A DNA stretch of 64,000 nucleotides. Source: Euphorbia lathyris (lineage: Eukaryota > Streptophyta > Magnoliopsida > Malpighiales > Euphorbiaceae). Of the stretch, positions 43,974 to 55,219 are shown piece by piece. The stretch is taken from positions 19,620,001-19,684,000 of the forward strand of contig NC_088917.1 in NCBI RefSeq assembly GCF_963576675.1. Direction: 5' to 3'. Both the position numbers and the translations under genes were made by a program. The notes beneath the pieces are model-generated. The model had not been told where the DNA came from. It saw only the letters and a list, made by a program, of their open reading frames with translations, and ran no database searches. Positions within the stretch are counted from its first letter, which is position 1; each line of letters starts with the position of its first letter.

Positions 43974-44897
43974 TGATGCAGCGTGGATTTCACTGAAATC
44001 GTGACGTGTTAGTTTTAATCGTAAACTAACAAAGATGTTCTTCTCTAGCTAAACTAGAAGGAGTGAATCCCAATTTCATGGACTAAATCCATAGGAATAA
44101 TAAAATCCCCATTATTGAAGGTAGAACCTTAACAAAGCTTCTTGAAGAAGAATTATATTTGATTAATAAAAAGTTAACTATTACAATGAGAAAGAGATGA
44201 ATTTATATCATCTCAAAAACCCTAATTGCCTAATTACATAAAGGGTAAATTACATAGCCAATTAAAACATAAAGATAAGGGGTAAATGGGTGAAATATAA
44301 AGGGGTGGCATGGATGGTAAATATGGAGTGGCATAGTTGTAATAAAGGAGTGGCAAAGGTGTAAATAGGGAGTGGCAGGATTGTAAATAAGAAGGAAGCT
44401 GGAGTAAGGAGCAAGTTCCTTAAGCTGAAGGCACGCGAGGCGTGCCTAATTCCACGCGGGGCGTGGGTTGGTTGTTGAGCTCTTCTCCGGATCAGTACCC
44501 ATTCTACGCGGAGCGTGCCCAAATCTACGCGGAGCGTAGGCTTTTAAACTAAAGGCACGCGGGGCGTGCCGAATTTTACGCGGGGTGTGCCGAATTCTAC
44601 GCGGGGCATGCCTTGGCTGCTGAACTCTTCTCTGGATCATTTCTTCTTACACGCGGAGCTTGTTTTAACAATACGTGGAGCGTGTTTTAACTCCACGTGG
44701 AGCGTGCCCGATCCAAGCCCTGAGTAGATGACCTCCTGGACTTCTCTTTGGATCAAACCCTCGAGTACGCGGAGCGTGTAATAACCCACATGTTGTGTGG
44801 CACAGTTTGGCCTCCTTGCTCGCTTGTTGCTCGTGCTAGATTCTTCCTCCGACTTCCCTCGTCCGGACCCGATCCTAGGGAAAGATGCCCCGCATCA
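43974..44897 (-). repeat. 5' LTR with palindromic 13-mer array
   Basis: Same ends as the 3' LTR. It contains about eleven copies of (C/T)ACGCGG(A/G)GCGTG-like words between about 44430 and 44790, two to three more than the other LTR around 44440-44600 and one fewer near 44785. The array therefore varies by unequal exchange or slippage. Confidence 0.9.
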
Positions 44898-44944
44898 GCC
44901 GAAGGATCGGTTGACCCTCCCCGTCTCCTCTAGCTCCGCCCCTG

Positions 44945-45430
44945 ACACTTTGTATAAAGACTGTAGTAGTAATAATGATAATTTGCGTATCTTGAAGACT
45001 TATGTATGTTTTTATATAGGATATAAATGTTTTTGTAGCTTTTCTTTTCCAATTAACCTATTTGTTTTGTTTTGTTGGAAAAGATAAAATAAAAGAATGA
45101 ATAATGATAAACTTGGGTATCAATCCGTAGTTCGATCTATTAAGACCCTTAGATCCGATCCTAAAAAGTGCTAACTACTTAGTCATGGAAACTTCGATAT
45201 TAAAGTCAGATAACAAACTTAACCGAACAAGTAATGAATACTTTGTATAATAACTGTAATAGTAATAATGATAATTTGCGTATTTTGAAGACTTACGTGC
45301 CTTTATATTGGATATAAATGATCCTAATTAAGAGTAAAATTAAAATGTCAATTCATCCCATTTGCTTGATGATGAACCCTATCTATATCATTTTGGCACC
45401 TATATTGTGAATGTCTGAGACCCTCAAAAT
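44945..45430. repeat. tandem ~290-bp repeat resumed after the nested insertion
   Basis: 44948-45015 and 45238-45305 are near copies (ACTTTGTATAAxxACTGTA..GTAATAATGATAATTTGCG). 45040-45240 copies 38930-39145 (words TCCGTAGTTCGATCTATTAAGAC and AGTCAGATAACxAA). This shows that the hAT plus LTR insertion landed at a unit border of a pre-existing tandem repeat. Confidence 0.7.
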
Positions 45431-45982
45431 TAGGGATGGCAACGGGTACTCTACCAGCGAGTACCAGACACTATCCGACCTTAATGGGAATACCCGTACC
45501 CTGTATAAAAGGGTATGGGACGGGTATGGGATCAAAACCATTAACCGTTAGGGTAATGGGACGGGTATGGGAAGACCCCCTAGGGTACCCGGTACCCGTC
45601 TTAAATTTTTTATATATTAAAAAATATTATTGTGTTTTGGATGTAAGATGTGAGATTTGAATACTAAACTTTTGTTCTTTAACCATTAAGTGATACCACT
45701 AGACTATTTTATTTTTATTGATTAAGGTTCAATTTGTTCAATTTTTAAATCGATGATTTATTAAATTTATACTTTGTTAAATTTGTAATATTTTTTATTT
45801 TATTTATTGATTCTTAATGGGTAAGGGTACCCGCGGGTACCCGTGAATTAAATGGGAAGGGTATGGGATGCAAAACATATACCTGTTAGGGTAATTGGAA
45901 GGGTACGGGTAATTAAAAAATAAAAAAGGTAAGGGTTTGGGATTGGCACTACCCGCGGGTACCCTACCCGTTGCCATCCCTA
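45431..45982. mobile_element. non-autonomous hAT element
   Basis: 552 bp with TIRs TAGGGATGGCAACGGGTA and its inverse TACCCGTTGCCATCCCTA, and a perfect 8-bp TSD CTCAAAAT (45423-45430 and 45983-45990). The interior has further inverse GGGTACCCG-type words near both ends. No transposase. Confidence 0.92.
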
Positions 45983-46189
45983 CTCAAAATACATTTATGC
46001 TACATTGTGTAAGAATAACCAAGATTGTAAGAAATGCGAGATCCTTCGGAGATTAATGAGATTTGTATATTTATATTCTTTATTTATTAACAAAAAATTA
46101 TTATGTAAATATAATTAAAATATGTAAAACATTATCTAAAAATAATAATATAAAATATTTTAATATAGAAATATATATATATTTGTAGG

Positions 46190-47700
46190 ACTATAATCGA
46201 GCCGAGCCGAGTCGAGCTTTGACCTGCTCATGCTCGGCTCATTAGAAATTTGATAAACTTGAGCTCAAGATTTTGTTCATCAACTACTCGCGAACAACTC
46301 GTTTATTTGTTCACGAGCTTTATTTGTAAGCAGTTCGTTGATTTTGTTCATAAAATTTGCTCTTGAATACGTCATTAATTAATGTTCATTTGAAATTTCA
46401 TTAACATAGCACTAAAAAGAATTCAAATAAAAAAATTCATGTTTTCATTTCTTCATTATTATTTTTTTTCTTTGTTGTTTGTAACCGATCAGCGATTACT
46501 TGGTTCATAAAAAAAAAATCATTCCCATAAAATTATATAGTTTTGAAACAAAACAAAAGTTTCATATCAAACGACATAGTTTTATATTTTCTCTTTTATA
46601 GAAATATTATTATTAAAAAATAATTTGCTCACAAGGCCGTGCATGAACATTATAATCGAACTTATTCAAAACCTATAACCGAGCATGCTCACGAGCTTTC
46701 GAGTAGACTTTATCTAAATCAATCTTGGCTCGTTTATAAATCGAGCCGAACACGGTCGAGTTTTTATTGAACTGAACGACGAACCGCTCATGAGCAACTC
46801 AACTCATTTACAGTCTTATATATTTATAATATATATCCTTAAAAGTGTGTCAACCATAATATTTCAACAATAATACTATTGAAACAACTCAAACATGTAA
46901 AAAATATGAAAAAAATACATGTGGTTTGCCCAATTTACAAATAAAGGCATGTGGTTTAAAAGTTTGCAAATAGATGTATGTGGTATTTTTATTTACAAAG
47001 CAAAATATTACAAATTACAATATTAATTTTTGATTACAACCAATTGCATTTTATCTAAAAAAAAAACATTATTCTTACATATCGACATAATACAGCTCCA
47101 AAAACACAGCTCCCTAAATTGAAAGCATAAATCTATAGTGGACATTTACGTCTTCTTACTAATTTGACAGTTTATAAACTAAATTGATATTAATATTCAT
47201 TTTATACAGCTGCAATTCGATTTTGAGGTTTGTGTTTTGTCAATATGCAAATGTTATTTAAAATAAAAAAAAATGCTCGTAATTGTCATTGGAACTTGAC
47301 TGTGTAAATTCAAATACTTTGTTTTGTAAAAAAAATAACATAACACACACTTCTGTTTGCAAACTTTTAAACCATAGACCTTTGTTTGCAAATAGGGCAA
47401 ACAACATACAAATTTTGTTGTACTTTGTCCTAAAACTAATGTCCATAAGTAATACAATTCAGCAAAAAAAAATATGAAATAATACCCTTAAAATCTTAAA
47501 TCATATCATGAAAATAAGTAGATAACGAAATAAAACGAAAATAATAAACATAATTAACCAATATTAATGCAATAATATTCAAAAGTGAATTATTATAAAA
47601 AAATAAATATTTTTTTATTTCGATCGTTGTCTAGGCGTCGTCCAAACGGTAAAAAATCAACCAATCAAGAAAAATCAGAACGGACTCGAGATAAATTAAC
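46190..47700. repeat. second copy of the segmental repeat at 36370-37470
   Basis: Collinear with 36460-37440, with a MITE inserted near 46908-47432 that is absent from the other copy. Both begin around GGACTATAATCGA and carry the GTTGTTTGTAACCG, CACGAGCTTT and TCATGCTCG words. Confidence 0.7.
46908..47432. mobile_element. Mutator-like MITE with paralogous empty site
   Basis: TIRs of about 95 bp: left ATACATGTGGTTTGCCCAATTTACAAATAAAGG..., right the inverse of ATGTTGTTTGCCCTATTTGCAAACAAAGG; shared word GTGGTTTAAAAGTTTGCAAA. The corresponding place in the other segmental copy (about 37165-37175) is uninterrupted. Flanks read about 9 bp of imperfect duplication (TAAAAAATA / TAAAACTAA). Confidence 0.7.
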
Positions 47701-47942
47701 TTGAGCATAGAAGCTATTTATTTTGCAATAGGTGAAGTTTCTCACTACCAATGTCTATTTCATTTTTTATGTCTATAATCTAGGTAAGGGTCAAGCTCCA
47801 TGGCTATAGGAATATGTGATTTGCCAATCTTCTTCCCCAATTGGAAAAAAGGACTTCCTAAATTAATTAAAACTATTGTTTTGTTTGCTGGGTATGATAA
47901 AAAAATAAAAGAATGAATACTAAAATATAATACATTTATTAA

Positions 47943-49310
47943 GGGCCGTTTGTTTTACCTACTGTTTGCTGTTGATGTTTGCTGTTACGGTTTGTCATTT
48001 GCTGTTGGAAAAATCTGTTTTTTCAAAAAGCAGATATTTTCTGCTTTTGTAAAAGGCTGCTTTTCGGGTGTAGAAGGCAAACAGGAGGTCACTAACTAAA
48101 CACCTAATGCTATTTTTCAGATATAAAAGGCAAACAGGAGATCACTAACCAAACACCTAATGCTGCTTTTCAGATGTAAAAGGCAAACATGAGATCACTA
48201 ACTAAACACCTAAAACTCTATTTTTTGAAATGAAAAAGCAAACATGAGCATGAAAAGGAGCAACCAAAACCATGGCTGGTCCTGACAATCTATGGGCCCT
48301 AGGCAGAATAATAAATAGAGGCCCCTTTAATAAAAAAAAATTACATAAAAAAAATTTAAAATATATTTCAATACATGATAAATAAAAAAGTATTTCATTA
48401 ATTCCTTATTTAACTACATATTAAATCTATTTGGTAAAAAATTTAATCAATTGTCACGTGTATATATCACGTGTCAAAAATTGTGTCATTTGGCAAAAAA
48501 AAAAAAAAACAAATCGATTAATTTTTCATCAAAAATGGGTTAAATGTCACTTCTGAAAATACTTTACGGGGGAAAATGTTACCAAATGATATGATAAAAT
48601 TATGCATATCACAAAGACCAAATACTTTTTAGGGCTTGTTACATGAATATCACAATTGGTTACAAAATTACAATTAAATCGTATCATTAAAATTACTTTT
48701 CAATATGTTATTGTATTTTTATATATAAGAAATAAAGTATGATTTTGTACTCTAATTACAAAATTTAGATCGTAATTCATATGGTCTAAATCTTAATAAA
48801 TATATTCTAGACACTTAATTTATAAATTTTAATCTTTAAAATATATTAAAAATAATGATTTATTAGTTTGATTTAATTTAAAGTATTATTTGACATTATT
48901 TAAAAATGAATTCTTATATAAATTTCTTAATATTAATATTTCTTAATATTAATATATATATATATATATTTAGAAAGCCAAATATTTGTTTATTTTTTAT
49001 TTCATAGAAAAAAAATTTGCTTTTGGAGGGAGTGAACTAGACCCTTAAAGAAAGCGGAATATTTGTGTAATTTGTAGAAAAAAATTTGCTTTTTGAAGAA
49101 GTCGATCCCTCATTCCTTTGAATGACAACTCTGGTCTTAACCGTTGGTCCCTTGTTGAATTCAGTATAAATTGTGGTTTCTCATATATATATATACATAC
49201 ATACATACATACATCTGATAAAAAAAATTCTGGGCCCCCTTACAGACATGGGCCCTAGGCCTAGGCACTCCTGACCTAGGCCCAGGGTCGGCCCTGACCA
49301 AAACGCCCCC
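47943..49310. mobile_element. Tourist/PIF-Harbinger-like element containing a nested hAT
   Basis: Ends GGGCCGTTTGTTTTACC and, at the right, GGTTTTGGTCAGGG-separated CAACCAAAACGCCCCC, whose inverse is GGGGGCGTTTTGGTTG. TSD TAA (47940-47942 and 49311-49313). The related segment near 37990 reads TATTAATTATAAC without insertion, a paralogous empty site. Without the nested hAT the element is about 330 bp. Confidence 0.75.
48271..49296. mobile_element. hAT-type non-autonomous element
   Basis: 1026 bp; ends CATGGCTGGTCCTG and CAGGGTCGGCCCTG. The perfect 8-bp TSD is ACCAAAAC (48263-48270 and 49297-49304). Subterminal GGGCCCTAGGC words occur at both ends. The interior is AT-rich without transposase and includes (TA)n near 48953 and (TACA)n at about 49192-49213. 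Confidence 0.88.
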
Positions 49311-49436
49311 TAATTATAACATCATGCCATGGGAAAAAAAGAGCAACATGAGACCTCTTTCTTTTTAATGCATTTAATCCATTTTTTTGAACTTGTTATA
49401 TTAAATCATCAGTTATTAATTATAATCATGCACTTA

Positions 49437-49794
49437 GAGCATCTCCAATAGCCTCTTAAGTTAAAATTTGAAGAGAGAATGAAAATTCATCTCCAACAAC
49501 CTCTTAGTGGCTCCTCAAATCACTAAGAGCCTCTTCATCCTCTCTATTAATAGAGAGCCTATCAGCACCTCTTAGTGCCTCCTAACTTCATTTTTTATTA
49601 TTATTGACGTGTCTCTCTCCTCACACTATTGGTAATGTAACAATAAAGAATAATCTTAATAATACAATAATAAATAATGAGTGAATATAAGGAGTATTGT
49701 TGGAGATGATATATCTTAGCCACTCTTAAATCACTAAGAGTCAATTTTTTGTATTATTTTTAGAGAGCTCACTAAGAGTCTCTTGGAGATGCTC
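49437..49794. mobile_element. Tourist-like MITE (GAGCATCTCCAA family)
   Basis: TIRs GAGCATCTCCAATAGCCTCTTA and inverse TAAGAGTCTCTTGGAGATGCTC; TSD TTA (49434-49436 and 49795-49797). 358 bp. The interior has repeated CACTAAGAG words. Confidence 0.88.
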
Positions 49795-49797
49795 TTA

Positions 49798-52410
49798 GTA
49801 TTACCTTTAAGTTAGAATAACCATTATTGTGAGTAAAAACCCAGATGTTAGTTGAAATAATAGGCAAAAAAAAGGTTCATTTTATAGGAAGTTAGCTTCT
49901 TGAAAAAATGATTTAAAGTTGAAATATGATTAGTTTAGTTTGTAATATTTGTAAAATTATTCTAAATATAATTAATTTTAATATTTAAAAATAACGTAGA
50001 CATCTCCGTTAAGATATCGAGACAAGATGAAGAAAGACGTCACACGGCGTATGCCCTCAGCCATATGTCGTGTGAGATACAAGTCGAAGTGTGGAACTGC
50101 CCCACACGGCGTGTCACTAGGGGCACACGCCGTGTGGAGAATCTCTAGAGCCTCTGGAACTTTTAGTTCAATTCACATGACGTGTGAATATTGCCACACG
50201 TCGTGTGATCTTGTGGAGGGGAACAATTTCAGCACGTCAACACATTCAGTGGCAATCAGACTCATGAGTCACATGCCGTGTGGAAGTGTGAGGTTGAGCT
50301 AGGAGACAAGCGCTGTCAGAATTCTACTACTTTCTTATTTACTATTTTACCACTGTCCTTATTTGTTGTCTTGCCATTTGGCTTATTAACTTAAATTTCA
50401 ATTGGGATTAAATTGATTTTTTCTATCAATTTTAAAGGTGATTTTTTACACTTAATTTTGAAAAATTAGGGAAAAAACGTCTTATAATTTCTCATGACAA
50501 TTTATCAAAAAAAAAAAAAAAAAATCTCATGACAAATACATAGGGTCTAGAAGGGATACCATGTGTATAAAATAGGTGGCAATCTTGAAAACAAATGAAT
50601 GTGGAATTGTTTCATTGCCCTTAAAAATCATTGGGTGTAATGTTTGTCTTTTGACTCTTTAATAGAAAGTAGCTGTGTTTTGGTTGATTTTGACATCTCA
50701 ATATATACTTATTTTGCCACTTGTGATTAAGTGAATAGCTAAGTGTCCAACTATGCTTATTTATGCCCTACATATTGTATGCAATGTTGCAATAAAGTAG
50801 GAAAAAATTAAAAATCTTCAGCACGTTATTTTTCATTTTTTTTTATAGTTGATTAACCATTGATCTTTTAGTCGGATTGATCTTTTATGTTTTACCATTT
50901 AAAATTTATATTTTTTCATAATTTGAAAGCAGTTTTTTTTATATATATGTAACTTGATTATAAAAAAACTATAAAAATCTTATTTCGAATGGTATAAAAT
51001 ATAATCTGAAACACAATATAAATAAATACTAATATTTAAAAAACTATTTGCGAATTGTTATTAATAAATATTTTTCTTTTGTATAAAGATGAAATGAATA
51101 ATTAACTATTAACCGAGTTTTATATGTAAATTAACTTTCAAATTATCATATGTTTAATATATTTAATTATATTTAATTAATAACTTAATGTATTAAATTA
51201 AAAAAATCAAGAAGTTAACAAAAATCCAAGAAAGATTTAGAATTTCAAAATGTTAGGAAGGAGGTCATGGGATCTATGTACCTCCTATCCAGATATAACG
51301 ATCCGTTTCAAATTAGATATGTTAATGGATTGGACTGGACTAGACTCAAAAGACTTTCGCTAAAAAAATGCCTAATTTTCTTTACTATTAATTTAGGCAG
51401 GTTCGAGCTGAGCTAGATTCAAGTTTAAATATCAAATTCCAAAACCAACCTAGATAATCACACCTAAAAAACTATATATTTTTAATTATAAAAATTTAAA
51501 AATAGAATTTTAACATACAAAAATTTTAAAATAAAATTTGAATATATAAAAATATAAAATATGATAATTAATATTAATATTTATATGACGGGGTTGGGCT
51601 AAGCAGACCAGACTGGACCTAATGCCAAATTTTCTTATCCAAGTTCGGGTCACTAGACGTAACTTGGACGTCTACTCCAGCCCGTGAACAAGCTTAGTTC
51701 GGCATGAATGACGTGAGAGTAGAAGGTCTTATCAAAGAGCCTAAGAAATGACAATAAAGATAGTAATGAACTGAATCCTATATCGAAAATGAAGAAAATT
51801 TTACTAAAGTATATTAATAAGGTACGTTTTCAATAAATATATACGCGTTCTAAAGCCGCGAGGTTTAAGAAACAAAACTAGAGTTAAAGTAGACATTTAA
51901 GTGGTTGAGAGAGGGTCTAAGCACCCATTGATAATCGGAAAACTCAATTAAACTTGTCTATAAAACTTTAATGAAATATTGGCAAAAGAGAAGGTGTTAC
52001 TCTCAAGCATGATAATTGTTATGTCTCACATATTGGCCCCAATTAATATACATCAAACACATGGACCGTCCACTTGGCATTTGGTATGTCATTTTAAAAC
52101 ATTAAATCAACAAGAAATTGCTTAATTTCATTGTTTTCAACAGTCTTTGAGTTGTACCCATTTGACATATATAACCCACATCCAACTTATCTTTCCATTC
52201 AAACAATGGATGAAAAGGAAACTTTTTCTTTTTCCCATCATTTTTGATTGGTAAAAGTGGATTTATAGGAATGCTGCATTTTATCTTTAATATATCCTGG
52301 CCGTCTTAAGCAATTTTTAGGGTCATGTGCTAAATAAAAAAAAAAAAAAGATATATTCACATAACAATAATGTTAAAACACTAAAATAATAACTTGATTT
52401 TTTGACATCA
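49798..52410. other. intergenic; LTR fragment, otherwise nothing recognised
   Basis: Around 50025-50290 there are about seven palindromic words of type CACACGGCGTGTG (an LTR-like fragment, listed separately). The rest (50345-52410) is AT-rich with decayed fragments and no gene I can support. Confidence 0.55.
50025..50345. repeat. solo LTR-like fragment with CACACGNCGTGTG array
   Basis: Seven variants of the palindrome CACACG(G/C/T/A)CGTGTG in 260 bp, embedded in GC-richer sequence than its surroundings. The same kind of array occurs at 54740-55060 next to gypsy integrase remains, which suggests that this too is LTR sequence. Confidence 0.5.
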
Positions 52411-52419
52411 TAAATATAA

Positions 52420-52896
52420 GGCTTAAAGCATGTTTTGGCCCCTGACCTATCCAAAATTTGTGCATTTGGTCCCTGATCTATTATTTGGTCATATTTGGCC
52501 TCTAACCTATCAAATTAGATAAAATTCAACCCATATTGAATGAAAAATTAACTGTGTTGGAAAATTAACGGCAGTAACCAATACAAAAATGACACATGAC
52601 ACATAAATAAAATTAATTTTCACTCTATCGGAACACTAAAAAAGTTTTTAGGATTTTTTTACTGTGTAAAATAGTTACTATTGCCATCTCTAGTTGAAAA
52701 TTAATTTTATTTATGTGTCATGTGTCATTTTTGTATTGATGACTGCCGTTAATTTTCTAAGAAAGTTAATTTTCCATTCAATATGGTTGAATTTTATTTA
52801 ATTTGATAGGCCAGGGGCCAAATGTGACCAAATAATAGACCAGGGGCTAAATGCATAAATTTTGGATAGATCAGGGACCAAAAAGTGCTTTAAGCC
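52420..52896. mobile_element. Mutator-like MITE with long TIRs
   Basis: 477 bp. TIRs of about 140 bp start GGCTTAAAGCATGTTTTGGCC; the right end is the inverse of GGCTTAAAGCACTTTTTGGTCC. Further shared words are CCTGATCTAT, ATTATTTGGTCA and CCTATCAAATTA. The perfect 9-bp TSD is TAAATATAA (52411-52419 and 52897-52905). Confidence 0.9.
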
Positions 52897-52979
52897 TAAA
52901 TATAACAAAAAATGATTCAAAAAAAATATAACAAAAATAATTTAATTAAATATTGTATAATAAAAAAAATTAGGACTTT

Positions 52980-53208
52980 TCTCTTACCTTCTCCTATATT
53001 TATAGGGAGCAAAACCGCGTGGCGGATCGCTTGGCAGCTGCTGGGCATGGGGGATGTTAGGTGTTTCTACCCTTTCCGTTCCTCCTTCTTTTCTGTTACC
53101 TTCTCTTCTTGAGGATAGAATTGGGGTCAGTCTTCCTAGACTGATCCCGGGTTAGGTTTTTGTTTGTTTGTTTTTTTTCTTCCCTTCTTACAAAAAAAAA
53201 AAAAAAAA
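52980..53208 (+). mobile_element. 5'-truncated LINE 3' end
   Basis: Reads GSKTAWRIAWQLLGMG in one frame and REQNRVADRLAAAGHG in another; the latter is the conserved end of the LINE RNase H domain. It is followed by a 3' UTR and an A17 tail. Flanked by the duplication AATTAGGACTTT, at about 52968-52979 and 53207-53218. Confidence 0.75.
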
Positions 53209-53349
53209 TTAGGACTTTAAAACTCTTAAAACTATTAGACTTTAGATATTTTTTTTTGGTAAGTTAACATTTACTTAATTTTAAATATAATAAAAAATTA
53301 GTTAAATATTATATGATAAAAAAAAATTGGGCCCTTTAAATTTAGGGAT

Positions 53350-53438
53350 CTTATGTTAGTTGTTGTTTTCTGGATGCTCTGTTGTTATTTTTTGCTTTCG
53401 CTTTTAATAATATTGGGTTCTACCCAGCCTTTATTCAA
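53350..53438 (+). mobile_element. short LINE 3' end
   Basis: About 90 bp of LINE-like 3' UTR (GTTGTTATTTTTTGCTTTCGC...TTGGGTTCTACCCAGCCTTTATTC) with an A tail. It is flanked by the duplication AAATTTAGGG (about 53338-53347 and 53439-53448). Confidence 0.55.
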
Positions 53439-53550
53439 AAAATTTAGGGGCCTTATGGAAGAGAACTCTATGTACACCCTTCTCATACTCCATTGAATAT
53501 ATCTTTAAAATTATAATAAAATGAAGTATCTTTCCATGTCTCTCCGTAGG

Positions 53551-53730
53551 TAGTGTTCATATAGACCTTGAATGACCAAATAAATTTGACCTTTTACCGT
53601 TAGATTAGGTTTATTTGAGTCATATAGTGAAGATTCGAAGTATAGTAAGACTTAGATTTAATAAGCATAGATCTATTATGAATGACCAAATGGATTTGGT
53701 CATTTAGAGTCTAGGCGAACACTATAGCTC
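53551..53730. mobile_element. small MITE
   Basis: Left TAGTGTTCATATAGACC...GAATGACCAAAT and right ATGACCAAATGGATTTGGTCATTTAGAGTCTAGGCGAACACTATA are inverse at their outer ends. No coding capacity. The stretch 53731-54700 has no recognisable gene. Confidence 0.4.
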
Positions 53731-54719
53731 TCTCTCTCCATTTTCAATGAAAGGTTCACTTCATTTCTCTCTCATCGACATCTCTTAGAGCTGCTCATTG
53801 CCTGACGCAACTCAGACGAAATCGTTACAACAATCAGATGCAATACTATATTTTATCTGCTTTTTCCCAAATCTAACACCCCAATCTTACAGCTTTAAAA
53901 TAGATCTACGTATATTAGAATTGACCCTACTAATAAGTCTAAATCATTTTTTTTCCGATGTGAAACAGTTCATTTTTGCTTCATTCATCATCTTTTAAAG
54001 CTACTCTTTATTTACTACCCCGAAACAATTCACTCTAGACCGGATGGTTACACATCAACACTTTTTAAAAGACATTATTCAAAAGTCTATTTATATAATA
54101 TTTCTGATGATTGGTATTTTCGTTGATTTTAGGAGAAACAAAGTCACCAATTCCAAGTGTATATATACTTTTCTCTTTGGACTAGAAAGGTTATTGTATA
54201 ATAATTGAAAAATGGCAAATTTTACAAGCATAGTGCAAAGATTAGAATCATATATCTGACTTTATTAGCTAGGATTTAGGATGTCAATAATTAGTACATA
54301 TATAATATGCTTGTGCTGATGCGGATCTTTGTGTTTAATTCTATCCTTTTCCGCTTTCTAAAAAATTCTATCCTTTTCAAAAGCTTTTAATTTGGCCTAA
54401 TACATCTAGATATCTAGTACTTTATCCAAAACTTCAACCGTATTTTAAGCTTTAAAGAGTTTTAAATGACCACATATTCTTGTCCAATTGCATTTAATAA
54501 TTCCATATTTCTCAATAGATATTTGTTGGATGCAGAAAATGTGATATAATATAATGATGATTTTGATCTTAAACCAACAAGACCAAAACCCTCCCCCTTC
54601 ATACTAACAATCTCAACTAATAGAAGGGGCAAAAAAGGCTTACAAATAATTAAGTACAAATGGCAACATCGTAACTGGGGGGGAGGGGGGAACAGTAAAT
54701 AAGAGGTGGCTGGACTGTG

Positions 54720-55115
54720 GCAAGCGGCATCTCCTTTGTCCCAAAGTTGAGCCACACGGCGTGTGGTCTGCCTGACACGCCATGTGGTTAAGTTTTTGTC
54801 AAGATACCACGAGGTCGCAAGAATTGACTCGACGTGCGAGGCTCTTCCAATGGAATTACAAGGCTTCCTTTCTTTTAATTTACACGCCGTGTGGAGTAAT
54901 GGAAAACATCATGTGAATTAACCAAAAAGAAGTAGAGAGCAGATCCACATTTCACATGACATGTGGAAAGCTCACAAGTCGTGTGGCTTTTCCCCTTTCG
55001 ATTCATCCTCCCTCTCACTTTCTCACACGACGTGTTCGAGAGGTGACACACTGTGTGAGCCCAGTTTCAGGCTTTGGTCGACTTGATCATTATGATGCCG
55101 TCATCATCCTCTAAA
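54720..55115 (-). repeat. gypsy LTR region with CACACGNCGTGTG-type array
   Basis: About seven palindromic words, such as CCACACGGCGTGTGG, TACACGCCGTGTGG and CACACGACGTGTT, in 340 bp. It lies directly downstream (minus strand) of the gypsy integrase region, so it is probably the 3' LTR. The outer borders could not be fixed. Confidence 0.5.
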
Positions 55116-55219
55116 AGTGTTAGACCCCAATTCTTCATTGGTATACTCAAGAGGAGCATCCGCCTTGTACGGACTTAGGTCACATATATTAAAGGAAGGC
55201 GATATCTTACATAACCAAT

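Larger units (their letters stand above)
39234..44897 (-). mobile_element. non-autonomous LTR retrotransposon, minus orientation
   Basis: 5664 bp with LTRs at 39234-40110 (877 bp, the 3' LTR) and 43974-44897 (924 bp, the 5' LTR). They start TGATGCAGCG and end CGCATCA. The TSD is GCCGA on both sides (39229-39233 and 44898-44902). Inside the 5' LTR, on the minus strand, is the primer-binding site TGGTATCAGAGC (initiator Met tRNA); before the 3' LTR is a purine tract AAGAGAGAG. The interior encodes one long frame with a protease domain. No reverse transcriptase, RNase H or full integrase is seen. The LTRs are very similar apart from indels in a repeat array, so insertion is fairly recent. Confidence 0.93.
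39153..44944. mobile_element. small hAT element split by an LTR retrotransposon
   Basis: The TIRs are CAGTGGCGGAGCTA at 39153 and, at the far end, TAGCTCCGCCCCTG (44931-44944). The 8-bp TSDs are ACACCTTG (39145-39152) and ACACTTTG (44945-44952), one mismatch. Without the LTR element inside, the hAT element would be about 128 bp, a MITE. The 8-bp duplication and CA..TG-type ends fit hAT. Confidence 0.8.

Noticed and set aside
50027..50302. Open frame of 91 codons
   Set aside because: Built on the CACACGNCGTGTG array of an LTR-like fragment, not a gene.
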